Positions 37,520 through 48,905 of a stretch of DNA of 64,000 nt are shown in pieces. This stretch comes from Linnemannia schmuckeri (lineage: Eukaryota; Mortierellomycota; Mortierellomycetes; Mortierellales; Mortierellaceae). The stretch is taken from the NCBI GenBank assembly GCA_029449235.1, contig JANATG010000007.1, positions 124,001 to 188,000 on the forward strand. Direction: 5' to 3'. A program made the translations under genes and the position numbers. The number at the start of each line of letters is the position of its first letter. The first letter of the stretch is position 1. The notes beneath the pieces are model-generated. The model searched no databases. It was not told the origin of the DNA and was given only the letters and a program-made list of their open reading frames with translations.

Positions 37520-40500
37520 ATGGACACACCACACTGGACCACCACAAAAAAACATCATACGACCGCTGATCCACCTCGTCCACTTTCACCACACTCGCCA
37601 CACAACAAAGAACAACAGGAAAACAACAAATACAACAAACACGACGACCAGCCTCCACTCGCCACACCCACATCCTTCCCCGCCTTCCCCTATCCAACCC
37701 CCTACACCATCCAGACCCAATTCATGCAACAGCTCTTTGAATGTATCGACCAGCGCAAAATCGGCATCTTTGAGTCTCCCACGGGGACTGGAAAGAGTTT
37801 GAGTATGATCTGTGGTGCTGTTTCGTGGCTTATGGAACATGAACGTGTTGAACAGGAGCGCGCCCTTCAGGACCAAACTGCCGAAAAAGACCTCACCACT
37901 GCCGATGGTGGTAATGCTGTTACGAATAAGAAGAACAACGACGATACGCCGGACTGGGTCCAGCAACATAGGGCCATCTCGGATGCAACGATCGAACGAC
38001 AGGAGCGGGATCGGAAACGACAAGAACTAGAGGAGAGAGTGCAACGGATTCGAGATAAGGAGAAGAAAATGCGAGAGAGTATGGTCAGGAAACAGAAGCG
38101 GCAGGCTGCAGGGGCACACTCTATTGGAGGATATCGCTCCCAGTCTGGACAGCCCGCCAAGAAGAAGGTAGCTACTTTTACGAATAGTTATTTGGACAGG
38201 GTATATATTTCATCATTAAAATCACTTTCGTTAACTCGGGTTTGTGTATGTATTACTGTTTGTCAACTGATTATCTAGAAAGACCAGGGCTCGGATGATG
38301 ATGAGCTGGACGATGGTGCGTTTCTTGTGGACGACTATGATAGTGATGACAACCAGAAGGGCGGGCGTCCATCTAAAGGTGGCGGCTCAGAATATGGGAA
38401 CATCTCCAAAGAAGTCTTGGAGCTTTTGAAAAGGTACGCTCAGATCGCCGAGATCCTCCTCTTCTCTTTTCGACTCTTCCATTGGTAATGTAAGCTAACT
38501 GGAATGAATTTGGTCCGCACGCTTTGTTCTACATTAGTTTCGATGCGAAGGAGGCGGCACATAATGGCCGACGATCAGGACTGGGGCTGGATGACGAAGA
38601 CCAAGAGCCCGATGTACTCAAGGTAACATTGCTTTATTTTATTAAAGTGAGGCTAACAAGCTATCGATTTGGCATAACTTACACTACATCTACCATTGAT
38701 CCGAATTAGATCTACTACTGCTCGAGGACACATTCTCAGCTGTCCCAATTCGTTGACGAGCTGCGCAAGACCTCCTACGGCGAACACCTCCACGTCGTCT
38801 CCCTGGGCTCACGCAAATCCCTCTGCATCAACGACAAATTCCGCAAAAAGGCGTCGACCAAGAACCCTCACTCTTCAGGTGAACCTATTGTTCATGTCAA
38901 CAAACTCAACGATGCCTGTTTGGACGCTCAAAAATCAGGAACTTCTTCTGAACAGCGATGCGAGTTCTTGCATACCCCTTCGTCAACCTTTGGATCTGGA
39001 TCTCGGATCGGTGGTGGTGGTTGGTTGCGTCTGGATGATGATGTAGGTGATCAGGAGTGGTGGAAGAAGGGGAGTAACAGTCTGGAGATTAGTGGAGACG
39101 AGAAGCTGTTGGAGTTTCGCGATCATACCCTGGCTCGGGTCCGGGATATTGAGGAACTGGCGCAACTAGGATCAGAACTCGAGACATGTCCGTACTACGG
39201 ATCCCGACAAACCGTCCGACACTGCCAACTGGTCACTCTCCCTTACAACTTACTCCTCCACTCGTCTACGCGCGAATCGCTCAAACTGGTCATCAAGAAC
39301 AACATCCTACTTCTGGACGAGGCCCATAACCTGATCAACAGTCTCTTGCAGATGCACTCCGTTATGATCACGTTGCCACAGGTTGTGCTGGCGCAGGACC
39401 AACTCCGGATGTACTTGGCCCGGTATGAGAGTCGGTTGTCGAGTACGAATGAAGGGTATATCAGGGTGTTGATGCGGATTTTGAAGTGCCTTGAGGCGTT
39501 TGTTGAGACCTGGAAGGCTGGACCTTCTTCAGGAAGTGCAACGACGACGATGGATAATGGTGTGAGGCGGCCGTTCAAGCCAGCGGATCGGGTGATGAAG
39601 GTGAATGAGTTTCTACACGCTGCGGAAATGGACCATATCAATCTTTTCAAGGCGCACGCGTATCTGGAGACCAGCGGTGTGGCGAGGAAACTGCAGGGGC
39701 TTCATGAGTCGTTGCAGAGGAAGGAGGCCAAGAGGTTGGCCAAAGCGGAAGGGCGTACGGGTAACAGCACGGCTGCTCATGTCAAGATTCATCCGACCAG
39801 CGGCCGCCTCAACTCTTCTTCGGCGGGCTCACAAACTGCTGCACAAGGGGCCCAAAAGTCGACCTCGCCTATCTTGCTGGTGGTGGATGCGTTCTTGATG
39901 AGTCTACTGAATGCGGATAACGACGGGCGTGTGATTGTAGCAATGGAGAGCGAAGGAGTGGAGGGTGGTGGTGAAGATCTTGACAATGGAGGAGAGGGCA
40001 ACGAATGTAGTGGACAGACGGGATCACTTGCGGGACGAGAGAAGACTCAGGTGCCAGTGCTCAAGTTTATGCTTCTCAACCCCGCCAACGTCTTCAAGCC
40101 CCTGGTAGAAGAAGCCCGGAGCGTCGTCCTTGCAGGAGGCACCATGGAGCCCGTCTCAGATCTTCTGTCCCATCTCTTCCCTTATCTTAAAGACCCTACT
40201 GCCTCCTTCTCCTCACTGACAAACAGCTTGGCCGAGATGCAGTACCCAAGGATTCATCGCTTCTCATGTGGACATGTCATCCCCAAGGAGAACCTGATGG
40301 CGATTGTGTTGGAAAAATCGTCGGTCGGGTCGACGCTGGAGCTTAACTTTGCTAACCGGAACCAGGATCAGGTTATTGACGGGATTGGGCAGTCGTTGGC
40401 TAATCTGTTAAACGTGATCCCAGACGGTGTGGTTGTGTTCTTTGTGTCGTACTCATATATGGCGCAAGTCCTCGCTCGATGGCAAGTCAAGCCTGCTGCT

Positions 40501-41202
40501 GCTTCTGGTCCAGGAGGTGGAAGTGGAAGTGCGATGGCAAGCAAGAATATCATGGAGAGGATCCAGGCCCGGAAACGAGTTTTTGTCGAACCACGAGAAG
40601 CCACCGACGCCGATCGGATGCTGAAGGAGTATCAGGAATGTATCGAGTCCAGACCTGAGCACAATCTCAGTCAGCCAACAACAACCACAACTGCAGGTCC
40701 TCGTGGGGCAGTGTTGTTTTCGGTGGTGGGTGGCAAGATGAGCGAGGGGATCAACTTTTCAGACCGGCTAGGTCGTGGAGTCATCATGGTCGGTATGCCC
40801 TTCCCCAACAAGGGATCTCCCGAACTCCAGGAGCGGATGCGGTATATGGATCAGGTTCAGCAACAGGAACTTCTCCTCCATTCCACTTCATCTTCCACCG
40901 TCACACCAGTAAGATCCTCCACATCAATGACACGGATGACGGCAGGGAGCGAGTACTACGAGAACCTATGTATGCGAGCCGTGAACCAGTCGATCGGACG
41001 AGCGATTCGACACCAGGGCGATTACGCGGTGATTATCTTGATGGATCGACGGTATGGTGCTCCTCGGATCCGGAAGAAGTTGCCGGGGTGGATTGGGTCC
41101 TCGCTGGAGACCTGTGAGCAGTTCGGACCGGTAATGAATAAGCTGTCTGGCTTCTTTCGTCAGAAACGTAGCGCTGTCACCAACTCCTTCGCGCGTGGCT
41201 AG
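37520..41202 (+). CDS. CHL1: ATP-dependent DNA helicase CHL1/DDX11
   Basis: XPD-like Fe-S DNA helicase acting in sister-chromatid cohesion and replication-fork repair in the nucleus (family knowledge). Four exons: 37520-38200 (a donor at 38168 is an alternative, also in frame), 38279-38433, 38538-38622 and 38710-41202. The product is about 1137 residues, longer than yeast Chl1 (861) and human DDX11 (about 970), because of low-complexity insertions. Seen: Q-motif region FPYPTPYTIQTQFM, Walker A ESPTGTGKS near residue 85, FLVDDYDSDD, motif Ia YYCSRTHSQLSQF near 310, four Fe-S candidate cysteines (near 376, 392, 467 and 478), DEAH near 509, GGTMEPVSD, GGKMSEGINFSDRLGR and motif VI QSIGRAIRHQGDYA near 1067. 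The start is MDTPHWTT; the upstream in-frame ATG looks like leader. It diverges from MEX67. Confidence 0.95.
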
Positions 41203-41435
41203 CTTTGCTCGATATTAAAAGCCCTTGCTGCGTTCTTTTCTCTTCATTTCTATGCTGAATGGTCACCCAGTCTAAGATCAGATCGATCTTTAATCTTTTT
41301 CTCGTCCGAGGTGACTGTTTGTGTGTATGATGCCCCTGTGGTCATTACTGAGGTCGTTCGGCAAAGCAGAGCAAAGCAGGTTTCTCCTTCTTTTCACACA
41401 CAGTTACCCTTCCCTCACACACTCCTCTTCCTTTA

Positions 41436-42335
41436 ATGGCATCCACGATACCAGCAGCACCAGAGGGATACATCCACGCCGGTCCTGTTTCGGACTTTTT
41501 ACCACCCTCCTCTTCCTCACCGACATCAGCACAGAATGGCGATTCAGGAACCGACATTGTGAATGGAGAGGCAACCACCTGTCCTGCTGTCAGTGCACCC
41601 ACCACCACCATCACCACCCCTACACCAGCAAAGACAGTAGAAACGACAGAGACATTGAAAGCGAGTTGTAAACCACAAGAAGATCAATTGATAAAAGTGA
41701 TCGAGATCCCACAACCGGCGGGACGGTACCCGCCCCAGAAACGGGTTGCTGTCAGTTTCTTTCATAACAAGTGGTACGCCTTCATCAACGTAAGTAGTTA
41801 CTTCTGTACTGTGCTTATGGGAGCACTAACATAACTGTGTTACTGAAGGAATTATTGCATTCAGTTGGTAGTAATTGTGCTAACAAGGAGCGTCTGCTTT
41901 CATACAACGTGGTGGGGAATGAATAGATTTGTCCACACCAGGGATCGGCATTGTCAAGGGGCACAATGACAGATATTGAGGATATGGGAATTGTCTGGGG
42001 TGCCGGCGTCACCTGCTCCCTCCACGACTGGTAACAACTCAACTTGATCGCCATTTTGCGACTCCATGGAAGGAAGCACAGAAATTTAACCACCCCTTTC
42101 TTCCCTCTCCTCCCCATTTCTTCCTCGCATCGCTTTGCAATCGCCGCACTTTAACTGTGTATGGATAAATTGTAGGACGTTTGATGCATCGTCGGGACAG
42201 TCGGACTCGACACGGTTTGTGATCGACACGCATGACGTGAAGGAGATTGACGGCCATATCTTTGTTAGCCAAAAGCCCAAGAATGCGCATATCGCCGGAC
42301 CACGGCGAGACTTTGGCGGTCGCGAGATGAATTAG
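41436..42335 (+). CDS. Rieske [2Fe-2S] domain protein
   Basis: Small Rieske ferredoxin-type protein; probable electron-transfer role with an unknown partner. Three exons (41436-41789, 41927-42030, 42176-42335) join in frame to 205 residues. The N-terminal 80 residues are Ser/Thr/Pro-rich and look disordered. The Rieske fold follows: KRVAVSFFHNKWYAFIN, then ICPHQGSAL with Cys120 and His122, and VTCSLHDWTFDASSG with Cys148 and His151, the full set of four cluster ligands. There is no oxygenase catalytic domain and no membrane segment. It lies 230 bases after CHL1 in the same direction and meets the OHCU decarboxylase gene tail to tail 155 bases on. No biological partner can be named. Confidence 0.88.
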
Positions 42336-42490
42336 ACTTTTTTTCTTTCTCTCTGTCTCCAAAAAAAAAAATGATTTGTTGTTTATTCTTTTGAGAAAGG
42401 GGAGAGCGTTGGTTGTTGACGGGTGTGAGAGAGATGGTATGTGCGTATGTATACGGGAGAGAAAAGTAAAAGAAAATGAACAACCCCCAT

Positions 42491-43081
42491 TTACAGCTTG
42501 GCGGCAGCGTTCAACTTCTTGAGACGGTCCCTGGCAATGGCAACCATATCATCCATAGCAACCTTCATCTCGGCCTCCTTGGTCGAGTTCCTGATCCGCT
42601 CCTCCATGACCGGGATAATGACACTCCTGGGACGTCCATTGACAAAGACCACAAACTTGAATCCATACTTGGCTTCATACTCCTCATTCAACCTCTTCAA
42701 CGTCCTCTGAGTCTCCTCATCGTCCGCACTGGGTGTAGCCGTTGCATCGACCTTCTTGGCCGCATCCTCGGGGGTATACCCTTGCTCAATGAGAGAAAGG
42801 GCGGAGAGATTGGCTTTTGCGGCACCAATACGGGGGTGAGCATTAATGACGTCCAACTGTTCTTGGTGGGAGAGGTATTTGTCTGGGTTGGAGAGGAGGA
42901 CTTCTGTCTCGTCGATGAGGGCGGAGAAGGAGGCGTAGGGTCGGTGGGCGTAGAGGTGGGCGACGATTGGGGGTGCAGGTTCGAAGAGGAGGGTGACGGC
43001 TGAGGCGAGGTCTTGGAGGGTGGCCTCGGTGTTAATGAATTCGATTGTTGGGAGTGCGACAGGGGCTGCTGCGTGTGTCAT
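42491..43081 (-). CDS. 2-oxo-4-hydroxy-4-carboxy-5-ureidoimidazoline (OHCU) decarboxylase
   Basis: Third step of urate breakdown: decarboxylates OHCU to S-allantoin. Single exon, 196 residues, usual for the family. Seen: PYASFSALIDETEVLLS, the signature INAHPRIG with the catalytic His, and LNEEYEAKYGFKFVVFVNGRPR near residue 140. The last three residues are Ala-Lys-Leu, a peroxisomal targeting (PTS1) type end, as expected when it works with urate oxidase. The start is MTHAAAP just after a purine-rich leader (on plus: C/T complement); the frame stays open for 136 codons upstream but that part is Ser/Phe-rich leader-like DNA. The urate oxidase gene lies 934 bases upstream in the same orientation, giving a two-gene purine catabolism neighbourhood. 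No HIU hydrolase gene is visible. Confidence 0.95.
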   Translation of the reverse strand: MTHAAAPVALPTIEFINTEATLQDLASAVTLLFEPAPPIVAHLYAHRPYASFSALIDETEVLLSNPDKYLSHQEQLDVINAHPRIGAAKANLSALSLIEQGYTPEDAAKKVDATATPSADDEETQRTLKRLNEEYEAKYGFKFVVFVNGRPRSVIIPVMEERIRNSTKEAEMKVAMDDMVAIARDRLKKLNAAAKL

Positions 43082-44015
43082 CTTTGATATTGTTGGTGGT
43101 TGGTGTTGTTTGGGTGAAGAAAAGGGAGAAGAAAGAAAGAAGAAGAAAAGGAAGAGAGAGAAAGAGAAGAAGAGAATAAGTGTCGGTTGTGAATGACAAC
43201 GAGGCATGAGAAATGGAATGAACAAGGACAGATCCCTGCCCGCGTGTGTGTGTGTGCTTCTGTGTGAGTAAATAATTCCAAGGAAAAGGAAGGGAAAAGT
43301 AAGGATGCGGTCTAATCCCGTGTAACGGTAATGCGTAATGAAGATGGATCGGAGCTTTTCAGTTGCAGCAGTGGATGTAAAAAAAAAAGTGGGTGGTGAG
43401 GACAGGAAAATTGACTCCAGTTCCTCCCCCGTCCTGTCCGTTGTGGGCGAATTAGGAACAAATGCGGGGAGCATACAAAGGTGGGACACACTTTTCTTAT
43501 TTTTTTTTTATTCCGCTCGATTTTTGTCTTTGTGCTCATAACAAAACATAGCTTGCGACGACAATTACGCACTCGTACACAGTCCGTCGATGGAGAGGGG
43601 GTCCTGGTGATGGTGGTGTCAAGGAGAGACTCGTTTGACACACAACAACGAAAGAAAAACAAATACAATTGTCGATGCTCATGAAAATATCGTTGAGACT
43701 GTGTGGGTCCCTTGCTATTCATGCATTGAAAAAGGGAGAGGAAAAGGGGTTCGCAATGTGAAAAGTATCCCACGGTCTGTCAGCTTCCTTGTTTGTCCAA
43801 ATTCACCCTTCACTCCCAACAATGCAATCATCGACAAAATACAAACAATTGCTAACAATGAGAAGAGTACAACGATCAATTAAAGAAAGCAATGAGTAGG
43901 GTTTACTGTACAGGTTTTTATTTTTTAAGATATGTAGCATGGTTGGGGGTGAGGTGCAGAAGTGGGTATGGGTGATTTGTATCTCTCTCTATTGCTCAAA
44001 CACACACTCCTTGCT
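43082..44015. other. Intergenic region between OHCU decarboxylase and urate oxidase genes
   Basis: About 930 bases with no recognised gene. It should hold the OHCU decarboxylase promoter (right of 43081) and the urate oxidase 3' region (left of 44016). Short open frames are low complexity. Confidence 0.5.
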
Positions 44016-44963
44016 TTAAAGACGAGCACCGAGGGAGCGGGCGACGGTGGCGGTGATGAGACCAGAGGGGTCAGCGAGGGGCTGGTAGACATCAGCATGC
44101 TCCTGCAAGTTCTTGGTGCCACGGAAGTACTTCAAGTCAACGGCAAAGAAGTGACGGTTAGGGAGAGCATACGAGACACGCTCCAACCACTTCCAGTTGT
44201 TGATCGACTTGGCAGCCATCTTGTAAAGAGTAGCCTGAACCGAGGCAGACTCATCCTTGGCAAAGATGTCGCAGGTGACATCACGGACAGAGTCGTAGAT
44301 GTTGTTGAAGGGGATCTGGCCCAAGGTCGAGAGGAGGTTGGCAGAGTCGACGGCGGGGATGTTGAACTCCCAGGTGGAATCGACGCAGGTCGAGAGGATG
44401 CGGTCCTTGGTCTCGGGGAGGGTGGTGTACTCATCACGGACGAAATCCTCGAAAGACGATCCAGTGGTCTTGAGGACAAGGAGACCAGCAATGGAAGACT
44501 TGAGGTCGATGGTGCGGCGACCCTTGCAGTTGGGTCCACGCTTGATGAAGATCTCGGTCTGACGAGTCTCATCACCGTCGCGCCAGAAAGAGTGGTTGTG
44601 CTCCTTGCCATCGATGATCATGCGGGCCCAGCGGTGGCGGATGATGGTGACGTGAGCGCCCTCGACCCAGCCGTAGGTGTTCAAGAAGTGGTTGGCAAGC
44701 TCGGCAGCGAAGAGCTCGAGGGTGTCGACGACCTTGGAGGACTTGGCGAGGATGTAGCAGGTGTTCTTGATGGAGTCGGTGGCGACGACAGCCTTGTTGG
44801 AGGCCTCGGTGTAGGAGGTGGTGAAGGAAGAGCCGGAGAGGAGGCAGCGAATGGTGAGATCGTCGACGCGGTGGACGTTGGTATCCTTGTGGACCTTGAG
44901 AAGGCGGACCTTGTCCTTTCCGTACTCCTGCTTGTCGAGGTAAACGTTAACGGTGGCAGTCAT
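44016..44963 (-). CDS. Urate oxidase (uricase)
   Basis: Oxidises urate to 5-hydroxyisourate, the first step of peroxisomal urate breakdown. Single exon, 315 residues, close to the family's usual 300. Seen: EYGKDKVRLLKV near residue 13 (active-site Lys region), AVVATDSIKNTCY near 60 (active-site Thr region), WVEGAHVTIIRHRWARM, TTGSSFEDFVRDEYTTLPE, and ALPNRHFFAVDLKYF near residue 275 (active-site His region). The C-terminus Ala-Arg-Leu fits a PTS1 variant for peroxisome import. The start is MTATVNVYLDKQEYG; an upstream in-frame extension of 55 codons is leader. Codon use is highly biased, suggesting strong expression. A TATA box lies about 105 bases upstream. A 336-codon open frame on the opposite strand is a shadow of that bias. 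Confidence 0.97.
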   Translation of the reverse strand: MTATVNVYLDKQEYGKDKVRLLKVHKDTNVHRVDDLTIRCLLSGSSFTTSYTEASNKAVVATDSIKNTCYILAKSSKVVDTLELFAAELANHFLNTYGWVEGAHVTIIRHRWARMIIDGKEHNHSFWRDGDETRQTEIFIKRGPNCKGRRTIDLKSSIAGLLVLKTTGSSFEDFVRDEYTTLPETKDRILSTCVDSTWEFNIPAVDSANLLSTLGQIPFNNIYDSVRDVTCDIFAKDESASVQATLYKMAAKSINNWKWLERVSYALPNRHFFAVDLKYFRGTKNLQEHADVYQPLADPSGLITATVARSLGARL

Positions 44964-45067
44964 TTTTGTTGAAAGAGCTGGTTGGTGAGAGAGTGGTGGA
45001 GTGGAGTGAGGTCGTTGTGGATAACGAAGAAGAAAAAGAAAAAATAAAAAGGGAACAACAAACGACG

Positions 45068-45074
45068 TTTTATA
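45068..45074 (-). promoter_or_regulatory. TATA box of the urate oxidase gene
   Basis: The minus strand reads CATATAAAACG about 105 bases before the urate oxidase start codon, a spacing that fits a short leader. Confidence 0.5.
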
Positions 45075-46807
45075 TGGATCAGGAATAAGTGAGACAAAGG
45101 GTGAAATTGATTGGCTCAGGAGGGACACTAAACAGATGTCTTCCCCAGATTATGCTTGTGGGTGTGGTGTGGTGTGCTGAAAGAGTACTGGTGCAAATGC
45201 AAGTCGGCTCCGAACAAGCTGCCTGTAGAATGGACATGCACTCGTGCCTGAAGGAGGCAGGATAGTGTGTACCTGAGCAATGCTGCTCACACTCTGTCCT
45301 CTGCTCATTCCACTCACCTGTAAGAAAGATAAAAAGGTGGGGACATGATCCACAGCCATACAGCCATGCAGACCCACATTTTTGTTCTGCTTCCATACCC
45401 TTCCTTCACCCGCCGACCGGGCAGTTCGGAAAATTCGATCGGAAAGAGAAAATTGATCGGAAGGAAAACAACAAGGGAACCACACGGAACTGCATTACGA
45501 AAATAAAAAAACTGGGTTCATTTCGAAATTGTGGGGAAGGAGGGAAGGAGGGAAGGAGGGAAGAAGAAGAGGATCCCGATCCACTTCCATTCACAGTGTG
45601 CATCCATGGACATATCGAAAAAAAGACATAGAAGACGAGAAAGAATTGACCCCACTTCATTACTGTGCTCCTTCCTCCTCCCCTTCCGTTCCATGTTTCC
45701 ATTCCATTCCTTCTTCTCCATCCCCAATGCCCCTCCTTTCCTCTTAGTAACTGTAGAGACTCCATCATCTTTCTAACGGACGATTGTCACCGCCCTATCG
45801 TAGTCTTCCTTCTCGTCTCACTCAAGGAAAATAAAAGATCGGCTAGCCTATCCGAGACAAGGAAAGAAGTCAACAAGGTAAACGCCGTCACCAAACCAAC
45901 AGCGCTCAATTGCTTCTGGTTCTTCCCTTCTGAACTCTATTGAGAGAAAGGCAATCAGTCAAATGCGGGGAACACTTCCTTGCATTCCTGCTGCAGTACA
46001 CTAAACTGCCTGTATGCCTGAGCAACTCTTTGGCAAAACAGATCTCTCGATCGCAAAACAGAATTGCCGAAGCCCAATTGACATTTCTCTAGGCTGCTGG
46101 TATTGAATACTCTTGACTTGCACACCCATCATTGCATGCTTCTTCGACTGCTACCCAAAAAGGTTTTCCTAACTAACCCTTCGTATTTGCATCTCCCCGC
46201 AATTGCACATCGTGTGCCTTTGTTTATTTCCAGCATCAATATTATGTCTTTCAGTCTTGGGCCGCCTCTTCTTTATATCCTTTTGTAAAGACGCGTCCCA
46301 ATGTTTCATTTTGTTTGCCTTAGGTCCTATCAGGGAAATTATAGAGAAAGGAATTGACGATGAAGAGGCGCGAGGATGGTGGGAGGAATGATGATAGCGT
46401 GGTTATAGTGTCAAAAAAAAAGAGGATGAGAAAGAAAGTAGGAAGCAACAAGAGAGATGCCGATCGTTATTTCCTATATGGTAAGGAAATAATGACGTCA
46501 AGCTTTTGCGCCCTTTCATTACATTCACAGAAACCTCATCCCACATCTATTTTACCACCGGTTTGTTACCATATCTCGCATTCTTTTCGTCACACTACTA
46601 CGCTCATAGTCGTCCTTCTCTTCCCTTCCTTACTATTCTCTCTCTGTTTTTTGTTATTCTTTATTCTCTCCATCGCCGTTCTCTTTATTCCTCCTCTCGC
46701 TTTTATTTCTCACTGCATTTCATTGATCGCTGCTTTGTCTCAACTTTGCCACGCGTTTTTACTCGATTCCTCTGTTCTCTTAGCTTTTTTTCATCCTTTT
46801 CTCTTTT

Positions 46808-46875
46808 TACACACATACGCACGCATACATACGCACGCATACATACGCATGCGCACACACACGCAGAGAGAGAGA
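46808..46875. repeat. ACGC/ACAT microsatellite with GA run
   Basis: Tandem ACGCATAC-like units followed by alternating CA and GA. It is a simple repeat close to the left edge of the decayed region. Confidence 0.8.
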
Positions 46876-47569
46876 TGTGTCGCAGAAGGTTTCTAAGCTA
46901 ATATGAGGATGACCGCTCGTTTTTGTCGGCCAGCTATACAGTTGATGCAAACTAATGGAAGGCTACTTTCTGATGGACAATGGGCGTTCGGGTATTCCCT
47001 TGCAAAGCGTCACGAGGATCCATTGTCCTTCACTTCATGCAATGGAGAGCAGCCAGCCCGACATTGATGGTCTGCAGCGCCTTCAATCTTGTGAAGGGTC
47101 TGCCTCCTTGTGCTTGAAGTTGAATCGAGTAAAACCTTTGGCCAGCAAGGTTACCATTAGAAACTGAGCTCGAGCACCTTTTTTTTATTTCCAAGGTTCA
47201 GTTAGGAAACAAAATTGATTAGCATATTCTTTCAATCTTTATCTTTATCTCATATCTGCTTCGTTGCAAATGAGTTCTGTAAGGTCTTCACGCTGAGAGT
47301 TGGTTATTACACTGGGGAAACGAGCTATGGAACACGAATCCGAAGAGCAGGATCACGCCAACAGCCGTAAATTCATCTGCCGCAACTTGTTGATGATAGA
47401 TTTACCCTTGCAACGCATTTCATCGCTAGCTTCAATCTGTAAAGCAAGAGTGTTGCATAAGATGCATTGTGAACATCACTCAATCAAGCAGGATTTACGG
47501 AACAGGCGGCGGAAGTGAAGGTCAGTAAGTACCGACACGGTTATCAAAAGAGTGCATGTTTTTACTCCA

Positions 47570-48180
47570 GTCTCAGGACGACATACCGGAAAACATCAAC
47601 GAACGAGAAGGATTCGCTGGATTGACATGGGCTTTCATGTAGACACCACTATCATTGTATGGAATTCAATCACGTTACCTTGAAGGTTTTATCGTAGCCG
47701 TCGAAGGAAGGAAATCAGGACAAGGATCATTTGGTGGATGCGAAGGAGATAGGGCAGTATGTAGATGCAGTTGCTATTCACAAGAAACAATAGCTATTTC
47801 TTGCCTAGGCTGCCCCTATTCATCGCGCCAAGAGTAAGAAGCGCTAACAGGACGAATTCAGGCTGGCAAGAGCTATGCGGGATTCATGGATCGGACATGT
47901 TGGGTCAATAAGTAGACTAGCGATTCCTCATCGTGGTCTGGCCGTTTTTGGATCTTGATCGTTCAAGAACGAGACCAAGTTGTTATGCATGGATTTTCAA
48001 GGTGTATTCCGGCTCCAGCAATTTGATCTGTTTATCATTCCGTTGAACAAAGACGACTTTAACGGCAAGATGAGAGCGGCAATAATCAGTTGTCTTGAGT
48101 TAGCGGCTCGCCTGTATCAGGAGGCTGAGCGCCGTTGCCAGGCCCTTGTTACCCTTGGTCATAATGATCGAGCGGCATAG
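47570..48180 (+). pseudogene. Broken protein gene of unknown family, many in-frame stops
   Basis: A protein-like sequence runs through this stretch but is cut by several stops and at least one frame change. Readable pieces are PENINEREGFAGLTWAF near 47588, DKDHLVDAKEIGQYVDAVAI near 47718, RLARAMRDSWIGHVGSISRL near 47863, RGLAVFGS near 47932, then an uninterrupted tail from about 47960 (KLLCMDFQGVFRLQQFDLFI) to the stop at 48178-48180. The pieces after about 47710 share one frame, broken by TAG, TAG, TAA and TGA, which is how a decayed gene looks. The wording resembles repeated hypothetical proteins I associate with Mortierella-type genomes, but I cannot name a function. The left end is approximate. 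Confidence 0.55.
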
Positions 48181-48443
48181 GCCGTCGCCTTAAGATTGAT
48201 TGAGAGGACGACTTCCACCCCCTAAGATTTCCAAAAAAGTTGATGCTGAAAGTTACTATACCTGATACCCTTCCAGAATAAAAAATAATGCTCGAATAAT
48301 GTACTGTACAGTACATATGAACACATTAGTATTTCTCGTACTGCATCAAACCAAAATTCTGAAAAAATCTCTAAAAGAGGCCTCTACAAACAAAGGAGCA
48401 GTGAAGCATCTACTACGCAAAATGTGGGCGGACAAAAAAACAA

Positions 48444-48503
48444 TTGTCGAAGGATAAGGCAACGCGTCGCTATAAACGTTTAGCTGCCACAAGCCAGTTA
48501 TCC
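48444..48503 (-). repeat. Degenerate 25S rRNA fragment (GGATAACTGGC region)
   Basis: On the minus strand this reads GGATAACTGGCTTGTGGCAG, then a region like the 25S stretch up to TCCTTCGAC. It is a 60-base diverged piece of the large-subunit rRNA near the peptidyl transferase loop, in antisense orientation. Confidence 0.65.
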
Positions 48504-48905
48504 TTTATGACCCATCATTCCTTTATAGCTTATCGGTAATGATACCGTTACTATCACGTGTGGAGATAAAGCTCGGTGAAATGGCAAAAGATACATAGTA
48601 AGGAAGAAGGCAAAAGTAGAGAAGATGGAAAAAGACGGTTCAGACGAAGGTGCGAAAAGTGATAAGGACGCTATTACTATCGGGATATAACCACTAGGTT
48701 ATGACTAATGCGTTTCCTAATCCTATAACAGCGCGTATGTCACCTTGAAACATGTAATGGGTGATGTAAAGCACTGACTATATGGTTTTGTTCATGCAAC
48801 GGCCCTTTGAACGTAGAGCACTGACCACCTGGTTTGCAAAGCTGGAGGCAAAGCATTGACTACTTGGTTTGCTAGTGCATTACCTTCAAAACGCCTTGTA
48901 GAGCA

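Larger units (their letters stand above)
44964..47560. other. Gene-free stretch at the start of the accessory region
   Basis: About 2.6 kb. The first 250 bases hold the urate oxidase promoter. Then C/T-rich DNA, a GGAAG-type repeat near 45535-45561, and an ACGC/ACAT microsatellite near 46810-46862 followed by a GA run. From about 46900, broken open frames may belong to the pseudogene that follows, but I cannot tie them to a family. Confidence 0.45.

Noticed and set aside
43082..43489. N-terminal extension of 136 codons before OHCU decarboxylase
   Set aside because: The frame is open, but the encoded residues are Phe/Ser/Leu-rich, as expected from a C/T-rich leader, and the family starts close to the chosen Met.
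43962..44972. 336-codon open frame opposite urate oxidase
   Set aside because: Shadow of the biased urate oxidase gene; the translation is low complexity (Val, Gly, Asp).
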